A stretch of 64,000 bases of DNA from Burkholderiaceae bacterium (GTDB lineage: Bacteria > Pseudomonadota > Gammaproteobacteria > Burkholderiales > Burkholderiaceae_D): the NCBI GenBank assembly GCA_023653025.1, contig JAMNXS010000005.1, positions 1 to 64,000 on the forward strand. Direction: 5' to 3'. The first letter of the stretch is position 1. Each line of letters starts with the position of its first letter. Positions 33,754 through 42,832 of the stretch are shown piece after piece. Under the pieces are notes generated by a model that was not told the origin of the DNA, made no database searches, and saw only the letters and a program-made list of their open reading frames with translations. The translations under genes were made by a program, and so were the position numbers.

Positions 33754-35513
33754 TGCACGCCACCGACAACGACATCCTCGACTATTACCAGCGCGAATTG
33801 GCCTGGCTGCGCGAGCAGGGCCAGGACTTCGCGCGCCGCTACCCGAAGGTCGGTGCCCGCCTCGACCTGCACGGCGGCGAATCGCGCGATCCGCACACCG
33901 AGCGGCTGATCGAGTCGGTCGCCTTCCTGACCGCTCGCGTGCGGCGCGACATTGATGCCGAATTTCCGCAGGTGGCGACTGCGCTGCTGGACAATCTCTG
34001 CCCTTCGCTGCTGGCGCCGATCCCGTCGATGACGGTCGTGCAGATGGAACTCGACGGCGGCCAGGGCAAGGTGACAGCCGGACTGCGCGTGCCGCGCCAC
34101 GGCGCGCTGGTGGCCTCGGCCGATGGCGGCGAGGAAGTGCGCTTCAGAACGGCATGGGAGACGACGCTGTGGCCATTGTCGGTTGCCGACGCCCGGGTCG
34201 ATGATGACGGCTGCATCGCCCTCCGGATTGCCGCACACCGCGGCGCCGACCTGGCCGAACTCGAACTCGATACGCTGCGACTGCACCTCTGCGGCGACTG
34301 GGGCACCGTGGCCACGCTCTTCGAATGTCTGGCCGTGCGCCTGCGCTCGATCGCGGTCGAGCAGCAGGACGGGCGCCTGCAGCGCCTGCCGCCATCGGCC
34401 TGTGCCCGGGTCGGCTTCGAGCCGGGGCAAGCCGTACTGCCGCAGGCGCCCGGCGCACATCCGGCCTATGCCCTGTTGCAGGAATACTTCGCGTTCCCGC
34501 AAAAATTCCATTTTTTCGACATCCGCGGCCTACGGGCGCTGAAGCTGGCCGGGGACGAATTCACGCTCAGGATCGATGCCGGCGGTACGTCGCGCCGGCT
34601 AAGGCAGCTTGCTGCCACCAACATCCGCCTCGGCTGCGTGGTCGCGGTCAATCTGTTTCCGCGCACCTCCGAGCCGGTCCAGATCGACCATACGCGGCAC
34701 GAAGTGCTGCTGGTCGGCGACCGCGTGCGCGAGGCGCACACGGAAATCCACACCATTGAACAGGTGACCGCCTCGGACCCGGGATCGGACCGTCCGGTGC
34801 CCGTGCCGCACTTTTCTTCGCTCCAGCATGCGGCCGTACCCGACGACGGCGTCTACTGGTCTGCGCGCCGCGAACGCAGCTTAAGGCGCGGCATCACCGG
34901 CACCGACCTGTTCCTGTCCTTCGTCGACCAGCGCAACATGCGCAGCGCGCCGTCGTCGCCCGTCATCTACGCGCGCACGCTGTGTACCAATCGCGGCCTG
35001 GCCGAGCAGGTCACGCGCGAGACGCGGCTGCGCGGCGAGGGCATGCCGGGGGGACTGGTGATGCGCTGCCTGGTCGAGCCGTCGCCGCAGCGCAATCCGC
35101 CGCTGGATGCCGAGACCGTGTGGCGGCTTGCGTCGCTGCTGACGCTGAACCACGGCACGCTGGCCGGCGGCGACACCGGACGCGACCGTCTGCGCGAGAT
35201 ACTGGCGCTATTCGCTTCGGACCAGCACAGGGATCTTGAACAGATCCGCGGCATCGCCGGGCTCAATGCCCGGCCGGTCACGCGCCAGATCGGCGGCGAG
35301 GCCTGGCGCGGCCATTGTCGCGGCACCGGGCTGCGCCTAGAGCTCGACGCCGAGGCCTTCGTCGGGTCGTCGACCGTACTGTTCTCGGCGGTGCTGGCGC
35401 ATTTTTTCTCGCTGTACACCACTGTAAACTCCTTCGTCGAACTGGGCGTCTGGCGCGGCGACGAATGCCTGTTGCAGTGGAAGCCGATGGTCGGCGCCCG
35501 GGAGCTGGTGTAA
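33753..35513 (+). CDS. tssF: TssF, T6SS baseplate
   Basis: TssF forms the baseplate wedge with TssG, TssK and TssE. The 586-residue protein begins with DNDILDYYQRELAWLREQGQ and FARRYPKVGARLDL, the characteristic N-terminal signature. ESVAFLTARVRRDIDAEFP and later LCTNRGLAEQV match. TssF and TssG genes are adjacent with only the stop codon between them, as usual. The frame is intact and of normal length. Confidence 0.97.
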   Translation: MHATDNDILDYYQRELAWLREQGQDFARRYPKVGARLDLHGGESRDPHTERLIESVAFLTARVRRDIDAEFPQVATALLDNLCPSLLAPIPSMTVVQMELDGGQGKVTAGLRVPRHGALVASADGGEEVRFRTAWETTLWPLSVADARVDDDGCIALRIAAHRGADLAELELDTLRLHLCGDWGTVATLFECLAVRLRSIAVEQQDGRLQRLPPSACARVGFEPGQAVLPQAPGAHPAYALLQEYFAFPQKFHFFDIRGLRALKLAGDEFTLRIDAGGTSRRLRQLAATNIRLGCVVAVNLFPRTSEPVQIDHTRHEVLLVGDRVREAHTEIHTIEQVTASDPGSDRPVPVPHFSSLQHAAVPDDGVYWSARRERSLRRGITGTDLFLSFVDQRNMRSAPSSPVIYARTLCTNRGLAEQVTRETRLRGEGMPGGLVMRCLVEPSPQRNPPLDAETVWRLASLLTLNHGTLAGGDTGRDRLREILALFASDQHRDLEQIRGIAGLNARPVTRQIGGEAWRGHCRGTGLRLELDAEAFVGSSTVLFSAVLAHFFSLYTTVNSFVELGVWRGDECLLQWKPMVGARELV

Positions 35514-36506
35514 ATGGCCGCGCCGGAAACCGCCCTGCTGCAGCGGCTGCTCGATCAGCCTCAGCAATTCGACCTGTTTCAGGCCATCAGCCTGCTCGAG
35601 CGCGAGGGCGTCGCCGAGGGCCGCGCCGAAATCGGCGAGCCCGGGACCGAGGCGGTACGCCTCGGCAGCCATCTGTCGCTCGGCTTCGAAGCCAGCGACG
35701 TGCGGGCCGCGACCCGGCAGCCGCCGACCGGCGAGGCCTTCCGCCTGACGACGCCGGTGCTGTCGCTGGCCGGTCACGCCGGGCCGCTGCCGACCGCCTT
35801 CACCGAAATGCTGCTCGAGCGCCAGGGCGCGAAAGATTTCGCCACGGCCGACTTCCTCGACATCTTTCATCATCGGCTGATCTCGCTGTTCTACCTGAAC
35901 CGGAAGCGGCGCCGGCCCGGGCTGGGCTGGGCCTCGCCGCAGGCATCGACCGTCGCACGCGCGAGTTCGCGGCTGTGCGGCCTGGAGGCCGGCGAACACG
36001 TCGGCCAGCGGCCAAGGCTGCGCCACGCAGGCCTGCTCGGCGGCGCGCCGCGCTCGATGGCGGCGCTGTGCGCGCTGCTTACCGATCGCTACGGTATGCC
36101 ATTCGCGGGCGAGCAGTTCGTCGGCGGCTGGCAGCGGCTGGAGGACGACGAAGTGATGGCGGTGGGCGATGCCCGGCGCCCGCCCGAACTGGGACGCACT
36201 GCCTTCGTCGGGCGCCGGGTCTGGGACCAGGCAGCCGGCATCCGGCTCTACGCCGACGAGCAGCCGCTCGCACGCGTTCTGCAGTTGCTGCCCGGCGGCG
36301 AACTGCATGACGATTTCAAGGCTGCCGTGCGACACTTCCTGCCAGCGGCGCTGCGCGTCGAAGTGTGCCTGCGACCCGCCGCCGACGAGGTGCCCGCCGG
36401 ACGCCTCGGAGCCGACGGCGCGCCGCGCCTCGGATGGAATGCATGGATGAGCGATGCCGCCCACGGCGCGCGCTTCACTTTCGAATCTGCCGGCCATGAG
36501 CACTGA
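35514..36506 (+). CDS. tssG: TssG, T6SS baseplate
   Basis: TssG is the TssF partner in the baseplate. The 330-residue protein reads LLDQPQQFDLFQAISLLERE at the start. It contains the conserved PTAFTEMLLERQ and FLDIFHHRLISLFY, and ends near LGWNAWMSD. It starts directly after the tssF stop. The end overlaps the tssH start by 11 bases, so translation is coupled. Confidence 0.96.
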   Translation: MAAPETALLQRLLDQPQQFDLFQAISLLEREGVAEGRAEIGEPGTEAVRLGSHLSLGFEASDVRAATRQPPTGEAFRLTTPVLSLAGHAGPLPTAFTEMLLERQGAKDFATADFLDIFHHRLISLFYLNRKRRRPGLGWASPQASTVARASSRLCGLEAGEHVGQRPRLRHAGLLGGAPRSMAALCALLTDRYGMPFAGEQFVGGWQRLEDDEVMAVGDARRPPELGRTAFVGRRVWDQAAGIRLYADEQPLARVLQLLPGGELHDDFKAAVRHFLPAALRVEVCLRPAADEVPAGRLGADGAPRLGWNAWMSDAAHGARFTFESAGHEH

Positions 36507-38772
36507 ACTGCGAACGCTGATCCTGCGGCTGGATGCCGAGACCCGCGCCGCGATGGAGCGCGCGGCCGAACTGTGCGCGCAGCAGACGCATTTTTCGGTC
36601 GATCCCGAACATCTGCTGGCCGAGCTGCTGCGCAGCGACGACAGCTCGCTGGCCGCGCTGCTCGCGCATTTCCGGCTGTCGCTGCCGCGCACGCGGGAGC
36701 AGTTGCAGCAGGCACTAGAGCGACTCAAGCGCGGCAACGGCCGCACGCCGGTACTGTCCGAGCACCTGCCGCCGCTGCTCGAGCAGGCGTGGGTAATTGC
36801 GTCGATGCAGCTGGGCGAGTCGCAAATCGATGCCGGCTGCGTGCTGCTGGCGGCGCTCGAGTCGAGCGCCATGCGCGGACTGCTGCTTGAGTCGGCACCG
36901 AACCTGCTGCAACTGCCGCGCGAGGCGCTGCGCACCGAATTGCGCGGCCGCGCCGGCGCGCCAGCCGCCGCTTCGTTGACCCTGGCGGCACGCACGAAGA
37001 CACCCGCGCTCGACCAGTACACGAACGACCTGACCGCGCAGGCCGCCACCGGCGCGCTCGACCCGGTCGTCGGACGCGACGATGAAATCCGCCAGCTGAT
37101 CGAAGTCCTGATGCGGCGGCGGCAGAACAACCCAATCCTGACCGGCGAGGCCGGTGTCGGCAAGACGGCGGTGGTCGAGGGCTTCGCGCAGCGCGTCGTC
37201 GCCGGCACGGTGCCGCCTGCGCTGCAGGGCGTCTCGGTGCGTGCGCTCGACCTCGGGCTGTTGCAGGCCGGCGCCGGCATGCGCGGCGAGTTCGAGCGGC
37301 GCCTGAAGGAGGTAATCGTCGAGGTCAAGGCCGCCGTGCCGCCGGTCGTGCTGTTCATCGACGAAGCACACCAGCTGATCGGCGCCGGCGGCAGCGAGGG
37401 CGCGGGCGACGCGGCCAACCTGCTCAAGCCTGCGCTGGCGCGCGGCGAGCTGCGCACCATCGCAGCGACCACCTGGTCCGAGTACAAGCAGTTCATCGAG
37501 CGCGACCCGGCACTGACGCGTCGCTTCCAGGTGGTGAAGATCGACGAGCCGCACGAGGATGTGGCCGTCGAGATGCTGCGCGGCGTGCTGCCCCGGCTGG
37601 AACAGCACCACCGGCTGCGGATCGATGAAGGCGCGCTGCGCGACGCCGTGCAGCTGTCGCACCGCTATCTGCGCGCGCGGCAGCTGCCCGACAAGGCGAT
37701 CGGCGTGCTCGATACCGCGTGCGCGCGCGTTGCCCATGCCGGCGGCAGCACGGTCGACCGCGAGGCGGTCGCCGACGTATTGTCGAGCTGGACCGGCATA
37801 CCGCTCGGACGCATGCTCGCCGACGAGCAGCAGACCGTACTGCAACTGCACGATCGCTTGAAGGAAAGGATCATCGGCCAGGACGACGCGCTCGATGCCA
37901 TTGCGCGGCGCATACGCAGCCATCGCGCCGGGCTCGACGATCCGGCCAAACCGGTCGGCGTGTTCCTGCTTGCCGGCCCGAGCGGCGTCGGCAAGACCGA
38001 GACCGCATGCCAACTGGCCGAACTGCTGTACGGCGGCACGCAGCACATGATCACGGTGAACCTGTCCGAGTTCCAGGAGGCGCACTCGGTAGCCGGGCTA
38101 AAGGGTGCGCCGCCCGGCTATGTCGGCTACGGGCGCGGCGGCGTGTTGACCGAGGCGGTACGCCGCCAGCCGTACAGCCTGATCCTGCTGGACGAGATGG
38201 AAAAGGCGCACCCGGATGTGCTGGAGCTTTTCTACCAAGTGTTCGACAAGGGTACGATGGACGACGCCGAGGGCACGACCATTGACTTCCGCAACACGCT
38301 GATCCTGCTGACTTCGAATGCCGGCCAGGATGTCGTCGCCGGGGTGTGCGCGCGCAACCCCGATGCCGGCGCGGCCGAGATCAACGAGGCGCTGCGCCCC
38401 GCGCTGCTGCGGCAGTTCCCGTCCGCTTTCCTCGGCCGCGTGGTGCTCGTTCCCTACCGTCCGATCCCGGATGCGCAACTGCGGCGCATCGTCGGGCTAA
38501 AGCTCGCGCAACTCGCCGACCGCCTGCGCCGCCACCACGGCGCGGATTTCACGTGGGACGACTATGCGGCCGAGGCCATTGCCGCGCGCTGCCATGAGGT
38601 GGAGAGCGGCGCGCGCAATATCGACCACATCATTACCCAGTCGCTGCTGCCCGAACTGGCCTCGCAAGTACTCGAGCGGCTTGCCGCCCACACGAAATTC
38701 AGCCGGGTGCGGCTGACGGTGGATGTGCGCAGCGGCTTTCGCTTCGAACTCTCCGACGGAGAGGTGTCATGA
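36496..38772 (+). CDS. tssH: TssH (ClpV) T6SS AAA+ ATPase, M-domain-less
   Basis: ClpV recycles contracted TssBC sheaths. The 758-residue protein has a Clp N-domain (~1-150) and two AAA+ modules. Module 1 has Walker A GEAGVGKT (~217) and Walker B VVLFIDEAHQ. Module 2 has Walker A GPSGVGKT (~495) and Walker B LILLDEMEKAHP. ClpV/ClpB proteins usually carry a ~100-120 residue coiled middle domain between DKAIGVLDTACARVA and the SSWTGIPLGRM strand. Here only ~25 residues separate them, so the M-domain is gone. It is shorter than usual by about that length. Confidence 0.95.
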   Translation: MSTELRTLILRLDAETRAAMERAAELCAQQTHFSVDPEHLLAELLRSDDSSLAALLAHFRLSLPRTREQLQQALERLKRGNGRTPVLSEHLPPLLEQAWVIASMQLGESQIDAGCVLLAALESSAMRGLLLESAPNLLQLPREALRTELRGRAGAPAAASLTLAARTKTPALDQYTNDLTAQAATGALDPVVGRDDEIRQLIEVLMRRRQNNPILTGEAGVGKTAVVEGFAQRVVAGTVPPALQGVSVRALDLGLLQAGAGMRGEFERRLKEVIVEVKAAVPPVVLFIDEAHQLIGAGGSEGAGDAANLLKPALARGELRTIAATTWSEYKQFIERDPALTRRFQVVKIDEPHEDVAVEMLRGVLPRLEQHHRLRIDEGALRDAVQLSHRYLRARQLPDKAIGVLDTACARVAHAGGSTVDREAVADVLSSWTGIPLGRMLADEQQTVLQLHDRLKERIIGQDDALDAIARRIRSHRAGLDDPAKPVGVFLLAGPSGVGKTETACQLAELLYGGTQHMITVNLSEFQEAHSVAGLKGAPPGYVGYGRGGVLTEAVRRQPYSLILLDEMEKAHPDVLELFYQVFDKGTMDDAEGTTIDFRNTLILLTSNAGQDVVAGVCARNPDAGAAEINEALRPALLRQFPSAFLGRVVLVPYRPIPDAQLRRIVGLKLAQLADRLRRHHGADFTWDDYAAEAIAARCHEVESGARNIDHIITQSLLPELASQVLERLAAHTKFSRVRLTVDVRSGFRFELSDGEVS

Positions 38773-40796
38773 GAACCGGCTACACGCAGGATTCGCTCCG
38801 CATCTCGGTCAGCACCGCGTTCGGCAAGGACAAGCTGCTGGTCGACGGCTTCGCCGGCACCGAGGAACTGTCGCGCCCCTTCGGCTTCAGCCTGTCGCTG
38901 AAATCCTCCGAGGTGACGCTCGATCCGGCGACCATCGTCGGCACATCCGCCACCGTGACCGTCACCCACCCGGACGGCATGACCCGGCATTTCAGCGGCA
39001 TCGTCAGCCGCTTCCTGCAGTCCGGGATGGATACCGACTTCGCGTACTACAGCGCAGAGATGGTGCCGGCGCTGTGGCTGCTGTCGCTGTCGCGCGACCG
39101 CGTGATCTGGCAGAACAAGACGCCGGTCGAGATTATCGAAGCCGTCCTGAACGCCAACAGCATCGTCTTCGAGAACCAGCTGGCAGGCAGCTATGACGTG
39201 CGCGAGTACTGCGTGCAGTACGACGAGACACCGCTGGACTTCATCACGCGCCTGATGGAGCAGGAAGGCATCTTCTATTTCTTCACGTTCGCCGCCGGCG
39301 CGCATACGCTGGTACTAGCCGACGCGCCGGATGCGATCGCCGACTGCGACGGCGGCCCGTTGGTGATGCGCGGCCGCGGCGACGACCGCAACTGGCCCGA
39401 CACTGTGATGCGGTTCGAGGCCGGTGGCCGCCTCGTGACGCAGAACTTCAGCGGCTCGGACTACGACTGCGCGCAGCCAAGCACCGCGTTGGCGGCAAGT
39501 GCTGCCGGCAGCGCCGGGCGCGGCACGGTGTACGACTACCCTCACCTGCGCACCACGGTCGACGGCGGCGCGAAGATGCTGAACCTGCGCTCTCAGGCCA
39601 GCCAGGTCGAGGCCTCGACCGCCAGCGGAGAAAGCACATGCAACAGCCTGCATGCCGGCGGCGCCTTCACGCTGACCGAGCATCCGAACCCGGCGCTGAA
39701 TGCGCGTTATGCGTTGCGGCGGGTCACGCACCGCGCGACCGAAAACGGCTACAGCAACCACTTCGACGCCTTCCCCGCGTCGCGCGTATTCCGGCCGGCG
39801 CGCAGCGTGCCGCGACCGGTGGTACCCGGCAGCCATTCGGCGATCGTGGTCGGCCCGGACGGCGAGGAAATCTGGACCGATGCGCTCGGCCGCGTCAAGC
39901 TGAAGTTCCACTGGGACTTGTCGGATGCCGCCGACGACAGCAGTTCCTGCTGGGTGCGCGTGGCGCAAGCCTGGGCCGGCAATGGCTGGGGCAGCCTGTT
40001 CATCCCGCGCATCGGGCAGGAGGTAATCGTCAGCTACCTCGACGGCGATCCGGACCGGCCGCTGGTGACAGGCAGCGTTTACAACGGCGAGCAGGCCACG
40101 CCGGTGGAACTGCCGGGCAAGCAGATGCAGAGCGTGATCCGATCGCGCCCTACCAAAACCGGCGATGGCCGGTCGGCATCGGCCGAGATCGAGGATGGCC
40201 GCATTCACGGCAACGAGATCCGCTTCGACGACAAGCTAGGCGACGAGGAACTCTACCTGCATGCCGAGCGCGACCTGAAGATCGATATCGAGGACGACCT
40301 CGAGACCACGCTGTACAAGGGTTCGGAAGAACACCTGATCAAGAAGGGCGACCGCACCATCGAAGTGACCGAAGGCAAAGAAATGCATACCGTCGGCGGC
40401 GCGCGCGACCTCAGCGTTACCGGCGACGAGACGCATGCCAACAGCGGCGAGTTCTCGCACACGGTGGAGAAGAGCTACACGCTGGAGGTGACCAAGGACC
40501 TGACGCAGACGGTCAAGGGCAACACGACGATCACGATCAGCGGCGACCTCGTCATCGACGTCAGCGGCAGCATCACCCTCAAGTCCGGCGGCAAGCTCGA
40601 TATCGCCTCCGGCGCGGACATGGGCATCAAGTCCGCTGCGAACCTGAACGCGCAGTCCGGCGCCACGCTCGGCGTCAAGGCTGGCGCCGACCTGAAGCTG
40701 GAGGGACTGAGCATCGCGGGCAAGGCCTCGGCCTCGGCCGAACTGGATGGCGGAAGCATGCTGACCCTGAAGGGCGGCATGGTGAAGATCAACTGA
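38769..40796 (+). CDS. vgrG: VgrG (TssI), T6SS spike
   Basis: VgrG trimers form the spike tip on the Hcp tube. The 675-residue protein has the gp27-like part with ELSRPFGFSLSLKSS and DTPLDFITRLMEQEG-like text (YDETPLDFITRLMEQEGIFYF). A gp5 OB-fold follows with RVAQAWAGNGWGSLFIPRIG and QEVIVSYLDGDPDRPLVTGS. The C-terminal part is a beta-helix of short repeats (KSGGKLDIASGADMGIKSAA, NLNAQSGATLGVKAGADLKL). No effector domain is attached. Start ATG 38769 overlaps the tssH stop by four bases. Confidence 0.97.
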   Translation: MRTGYTQDSLRISVSTAFGKDKLLVDGFAGTEELSRPFGFSLSLKSSEVTLDPATIVGTSATVTVTHPDGMTRHFSGIVSRFLQSGMDTDFAYYSAEMVPALWLLSLSRDRVIWQNKTPVEIIEAVLNANSIVFENQLAGSYDVREYCVQYDETPLDFITRLMEQEGIFYFFTFAAGAHTLVLADAPDAIADCDGGPLVMRGRGDDRNWPDTVMRFEAGGRLVTQNFSGSDYDCAQPSTALAASAAGSAGRGTVYDYPHLRTTVDGGAKMLNLRSQASQVEASTASGESTCNSLHAGGAFTLTEHPNPALNARYALRRVTHRATENGYSNHFDAFPASRVFRPARSVPRPVVPGSHSAIVVGPDGEEIWTDALGRVKLKFHWDLSDAADDSSSCWVRVAQAWAGNGWGSLFIPRIGQEVIVSYLDGDPDRPLVTGSVYNGEQATPVELPGKQMQSVIRSRPTKTGDGRSASAEIEDGRIHGNEIRFDDKLGDEELYLHAERDLKIDIEDDLETTLYKGSEEHLIKKGDRTIEVTEGKEMHTVGGARDLSVTGDETHANSGEFSHTVEKSYTLEVTKDLTQTVKGNTTITISGDLVIDVSGSITLKSGGKLDIASGADMGIKSAANLNAQSGATLGVKAGADLKLEGLSIAGKASASAELDGGSMLTLKGGMVKIN

Positions 40797-40803
40797 GGCG
40801 GTA

Positions 40804-41661
40804 ATGGAAGCATTCGACGGCAAGCTGCACGCGCAGGAAGACAGGATAGAGATACGCGACGACCGGAGCGTGCTGCGGCAGTCGATCGACCTGAAAGACC
40901 GCAAGGTCGACGGGCTGGTGCAGATTTTCGACGGCGACGGGCAGCTGCAGATGCGCAACGCGTTCCGCGACAACCTGCCCGACGGCGACAGCGAGTACTA
41001 CCGCGGCGAGCAGCTGCAGATGCGGCAGACCTTCGAGGCGGGCAAGCTGCAGGGGCCGACCGAGATCTACGACCCAGCCGGCAACCTGACGGCCGAACTG
41101 AATTACGCCGACGGCAAACTCGAGGGCAAGGCGAAGTACTACCTGTTCGGCACCCTGGTGCGGGTCGCACGCTACCGCGAGGGTCTGCTGCACGGGCTGT
41201 CCGAAGATTTCCTTCCGGACGGCCGTCCTGCCCAACGTTCACCCTACCAGTCGGGTGTGCTGCACGGCCTCGTCGAGCGCTTCTGGCCGAACGGGCAGCT
41301 GATGGAAAAGACGAATTACAGCAAGGGACGCCAGGTCGGCGAGTCGCAGCGCTTCGGCCCGAACGGCAAGCCAATGCGCTCGCCGAAAGCCGCCGCACCG
41401 GCGGCATCGCAGACGACCGCACCGCGTGCGACCGCACTGCATGCGACCACGTCGCCAGCGAGCGCATCGCGCGCGCCTGCCAGTGCGACGGCGCGTGCCG
41501 CGCACCCGGCTTCCGGCCAGTCGCGCGCAGCCGCCCGATCGACACCGCCCCCGGCACGGCGGACCACAGCGGCCGGTCATGAAGCGGCGCACACGGCCCA
41601 CGAAGCACCGCACGTGGTCCAGCAGCCGGGTCGGCTCGAGAAGCTGTTTAGGGGAGACTGA
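40804..41661 (+). CDS. MORN-variant (YwqK-like) repeat protein in the vgrG cluster
   Basis: The 285-residue protein has about seven MORN-variant/YwqK-type repeats in the first ~185 residues (VQIFDGDGQLQMRNAFRDN, TEIYDPAGNLTAELNYADGK, ERFWPNGQLMEKTNYSKGRQ). A C-terminal ~95-residue tail is Ala/Thr/Pro/His-rich (ATSPASASRAPASATARA-like). YwqK-family repeats occur in antitoxin and immunity-type proteins, and MORN units bind membranes or partners. It is 7 bases after vgrG and touches the next gene by one base, so it belongs to the spike cassette. It might be an adaptor, cargo or immunity factor; not decided. Confidence 0.8.
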   Translation: MEAFDGKLHAQEDRIEIRDDRSVLRQSIDLKDRKVDGLVQIFDGDGQLQMRNAFRDNLPDGDSEYYRGEQLQMRQTFEAGKLQGPTEIYDPAGNLTAELNYADGKLEGKAKYYLFGTLVRVARYREGLLHGLSEDFLPDGRPAQRSPYQSGVLHGLVERFWPNGQLMEKTNYSKGRQVGESQRFGPNGKPMRSPKAAAPAASQTTAPRATALHATTSPASASRAPASATARAAHPASGQSRAAARSTPPPARRTTAAGHEAAHTAHEAPHVVQQPGRLEKLFRGD

Positions 41662-42047
41662 TGGGGAAACTGGTCTGCGCCGGCGCGATGCTCAAGTGTT
41701 CGTTCGGAATGGCACCGGCAACGCTGAACGTGCTGCCGATGAACCGCGTGCTGTCCGGTGCGCCGGCGGCCAACATCATGGATAACGTCCCGATGCTGAA
41801 CATCATGCCGTTCGGCATGTGCCAGTCGCTGGCCAACCCGACGGTCGCGGCTGCGACCGCGGCGGCGATGGGCGCGCTGACGCCGATGCCGTGCATCCCG
41901 ATGACGGTCGCGCCGTGGGTGCCGGGATCGGGCAGCGTAATGATTGCCAGCATGCCGGCACTGAATGACGGGTCGAAGCTGATCTGCAACTGGGGCGGCT
42001 CGATCGAGATCTCGATGGCCGGGCAGGCCACGGTGGAGGTGGCATGA
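41661..42047 (+). CDS. DUF4280 / PAAR-like protein
   Basis: The 128-residue protein has the PAAR-like DUF4280 pattern. It begins KLVCAGAMLKCSFGMAPATL, which caps a domain, then contains MDNVPMLNIMPFGMCQSLAN, ALTPMPCIPMTVAPW and NDGSKLICNWGGSIEI. The paired Cys and the repeated Pro-Met strands are typical. Such proteins sharpen the VgrG tip or carry effectors. It starts one base before the MORN gene stop ends and overlaps the next gene by four bases. No toxin domain is fused. Confidence 0.88.
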   Translation: MGKLVCAGAMLKCSFGMAPATLNVLPMNRVLSGAPAANIMDNVPMLNIMPFGMCQSLANPTVAAATAAAMGALTPMPCIPMTVAPWVPGSGSVMIASMPALNDGSKLICNWGGSIEISMAGQATVEVA

Positions 42048-42304
42048 GAGTCGTGCTGTCGCTGACACCGCGCCTGGTCGCCATCTGCACGGTCTGCATG
42101 GTGCTGATCGTGCTGTTGCTGGTGATGCTCGGCTTCGAGCTGGGCGAGCGGACTGCCCATGCCGAATTCGAGGCGCAGGCGACGGCGCGCGCAAGCGCCG
42201 GCGGTGCGACGGAGAAAAAAGAGGCGCTCACCTACTCGCCGGTAGCCGCGCCGTCGCCGACGGCGGTGCTGTACAGCGCCACCGCGCCGGGGAAGTCGCC
42301 ATGA
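42044..42304 (+). CDS. Small single-TM protein of the T6SS operon
   Basis: The 86-residue protein has a transmembrane segment at residues ~10-32 (LVAICTVCMVLIVLLLVMLG) and a ~50-residue Ala/Ser/Pro-rich tail, probably periplasmic given the short Arg-bearing N-terminus. It overlaps the DUF4280 gene and tssJ by four bases each, so it is translated within the operon. I do not recognise the family; it may be an envelope accessory of the membrane complex. Confidence 0.7.
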   Translation: MRVVLSLTPRLVAICTVCMVLIVLLLVMLGFELGERTAHAEFEAQATARASAGGATEKKEALTYSPVAAPSPTAVLYSATAPGKSP

Positions 42305-42798
42305 GGCTGCTCTGCATTCTGCTACCTCGCATCCTGCTGCTGCAGTTAGCGCTGCTGCTGGCCAGCTGCAGCACGGTCAGCAGTGTGAACAGCTTTCTGT
42401 TCCCGCCAGGCGTGAAGCCGGACTGGGATTCGCTGTCGCTGTATGTCGATCCGGCCGCGAACCGCGACTTTCCAATGGCGGTGGATATCGTGCTGGTCTC
42501 CGACGAGGCCCTTGCGAAGCGGATTGCGGCGATGAAGGCGGCCGACTGGTTCGCCGCGCGTGACGGGCTGCGCAAGATGCCGGGCGGCGAGCTCGACATT
42601 GTCAGCGTCGAGCTGCCGCCGGGCGAGTCGCTGACGCTGCCGGGCAAGCGGTTCTCGGGGCGACGGGTATTCGCCGCGCTGGCATTCGCCGACTATTTTT
42701 CGGGCGGCGAACAGAGCGCGCGGCTGGAAACGCTGACCGGCAAGATCTCGATCGAATTCGGCGCGGCCGACTTCACGGTGCATGCCAAGGGCAAATGA
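42301..42798 (+). CDS. tssJ: TssJ-like T6SS outer-membrane lipoprotein
   Basis: TssJ is the outer-membrane lipoprotein that docks TssM. The 165-residue protein has a lipoprotein signal with the lipobox LLAS-C (Cys ~23). A beta-sandwich-like mature part follows: LSLYVDPAANRDFPMAVDIV and VSDEALAKRIAAMKAADWF. It ends with RVFAALAFADYFSGG. The identity is supported by position directly before tssK-tssL-tssM; sequence similarity to classical TssJ is only moderate. Confidence 0.85.
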   Translation: MRLLCILLPRILLLQLALLLASCSTVSSVNSFLFPPGVKPDWDSLSLYVDPAANRDFPMAVDIVLVSDEALAKRIAAMKAADWFAARDGLRKMPGGELDIVSVELPPGESLTLPGKRFSGRRVFAALAFADYFSGGEQSARLETLTGKISIEFGAADFTVHAKGK

Positions 42799-42832
42799 AT
42801 GAACACGACATCCGGAAAACGAGGTAACAGGA

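Noticed and set aside
35337-37496. A 719-residue minus-strand frame opposite tssG and tssH
   Set aside because: It covers highly conserved T6SS genes in antisense, has Ser/Arg-rich content and no domain.
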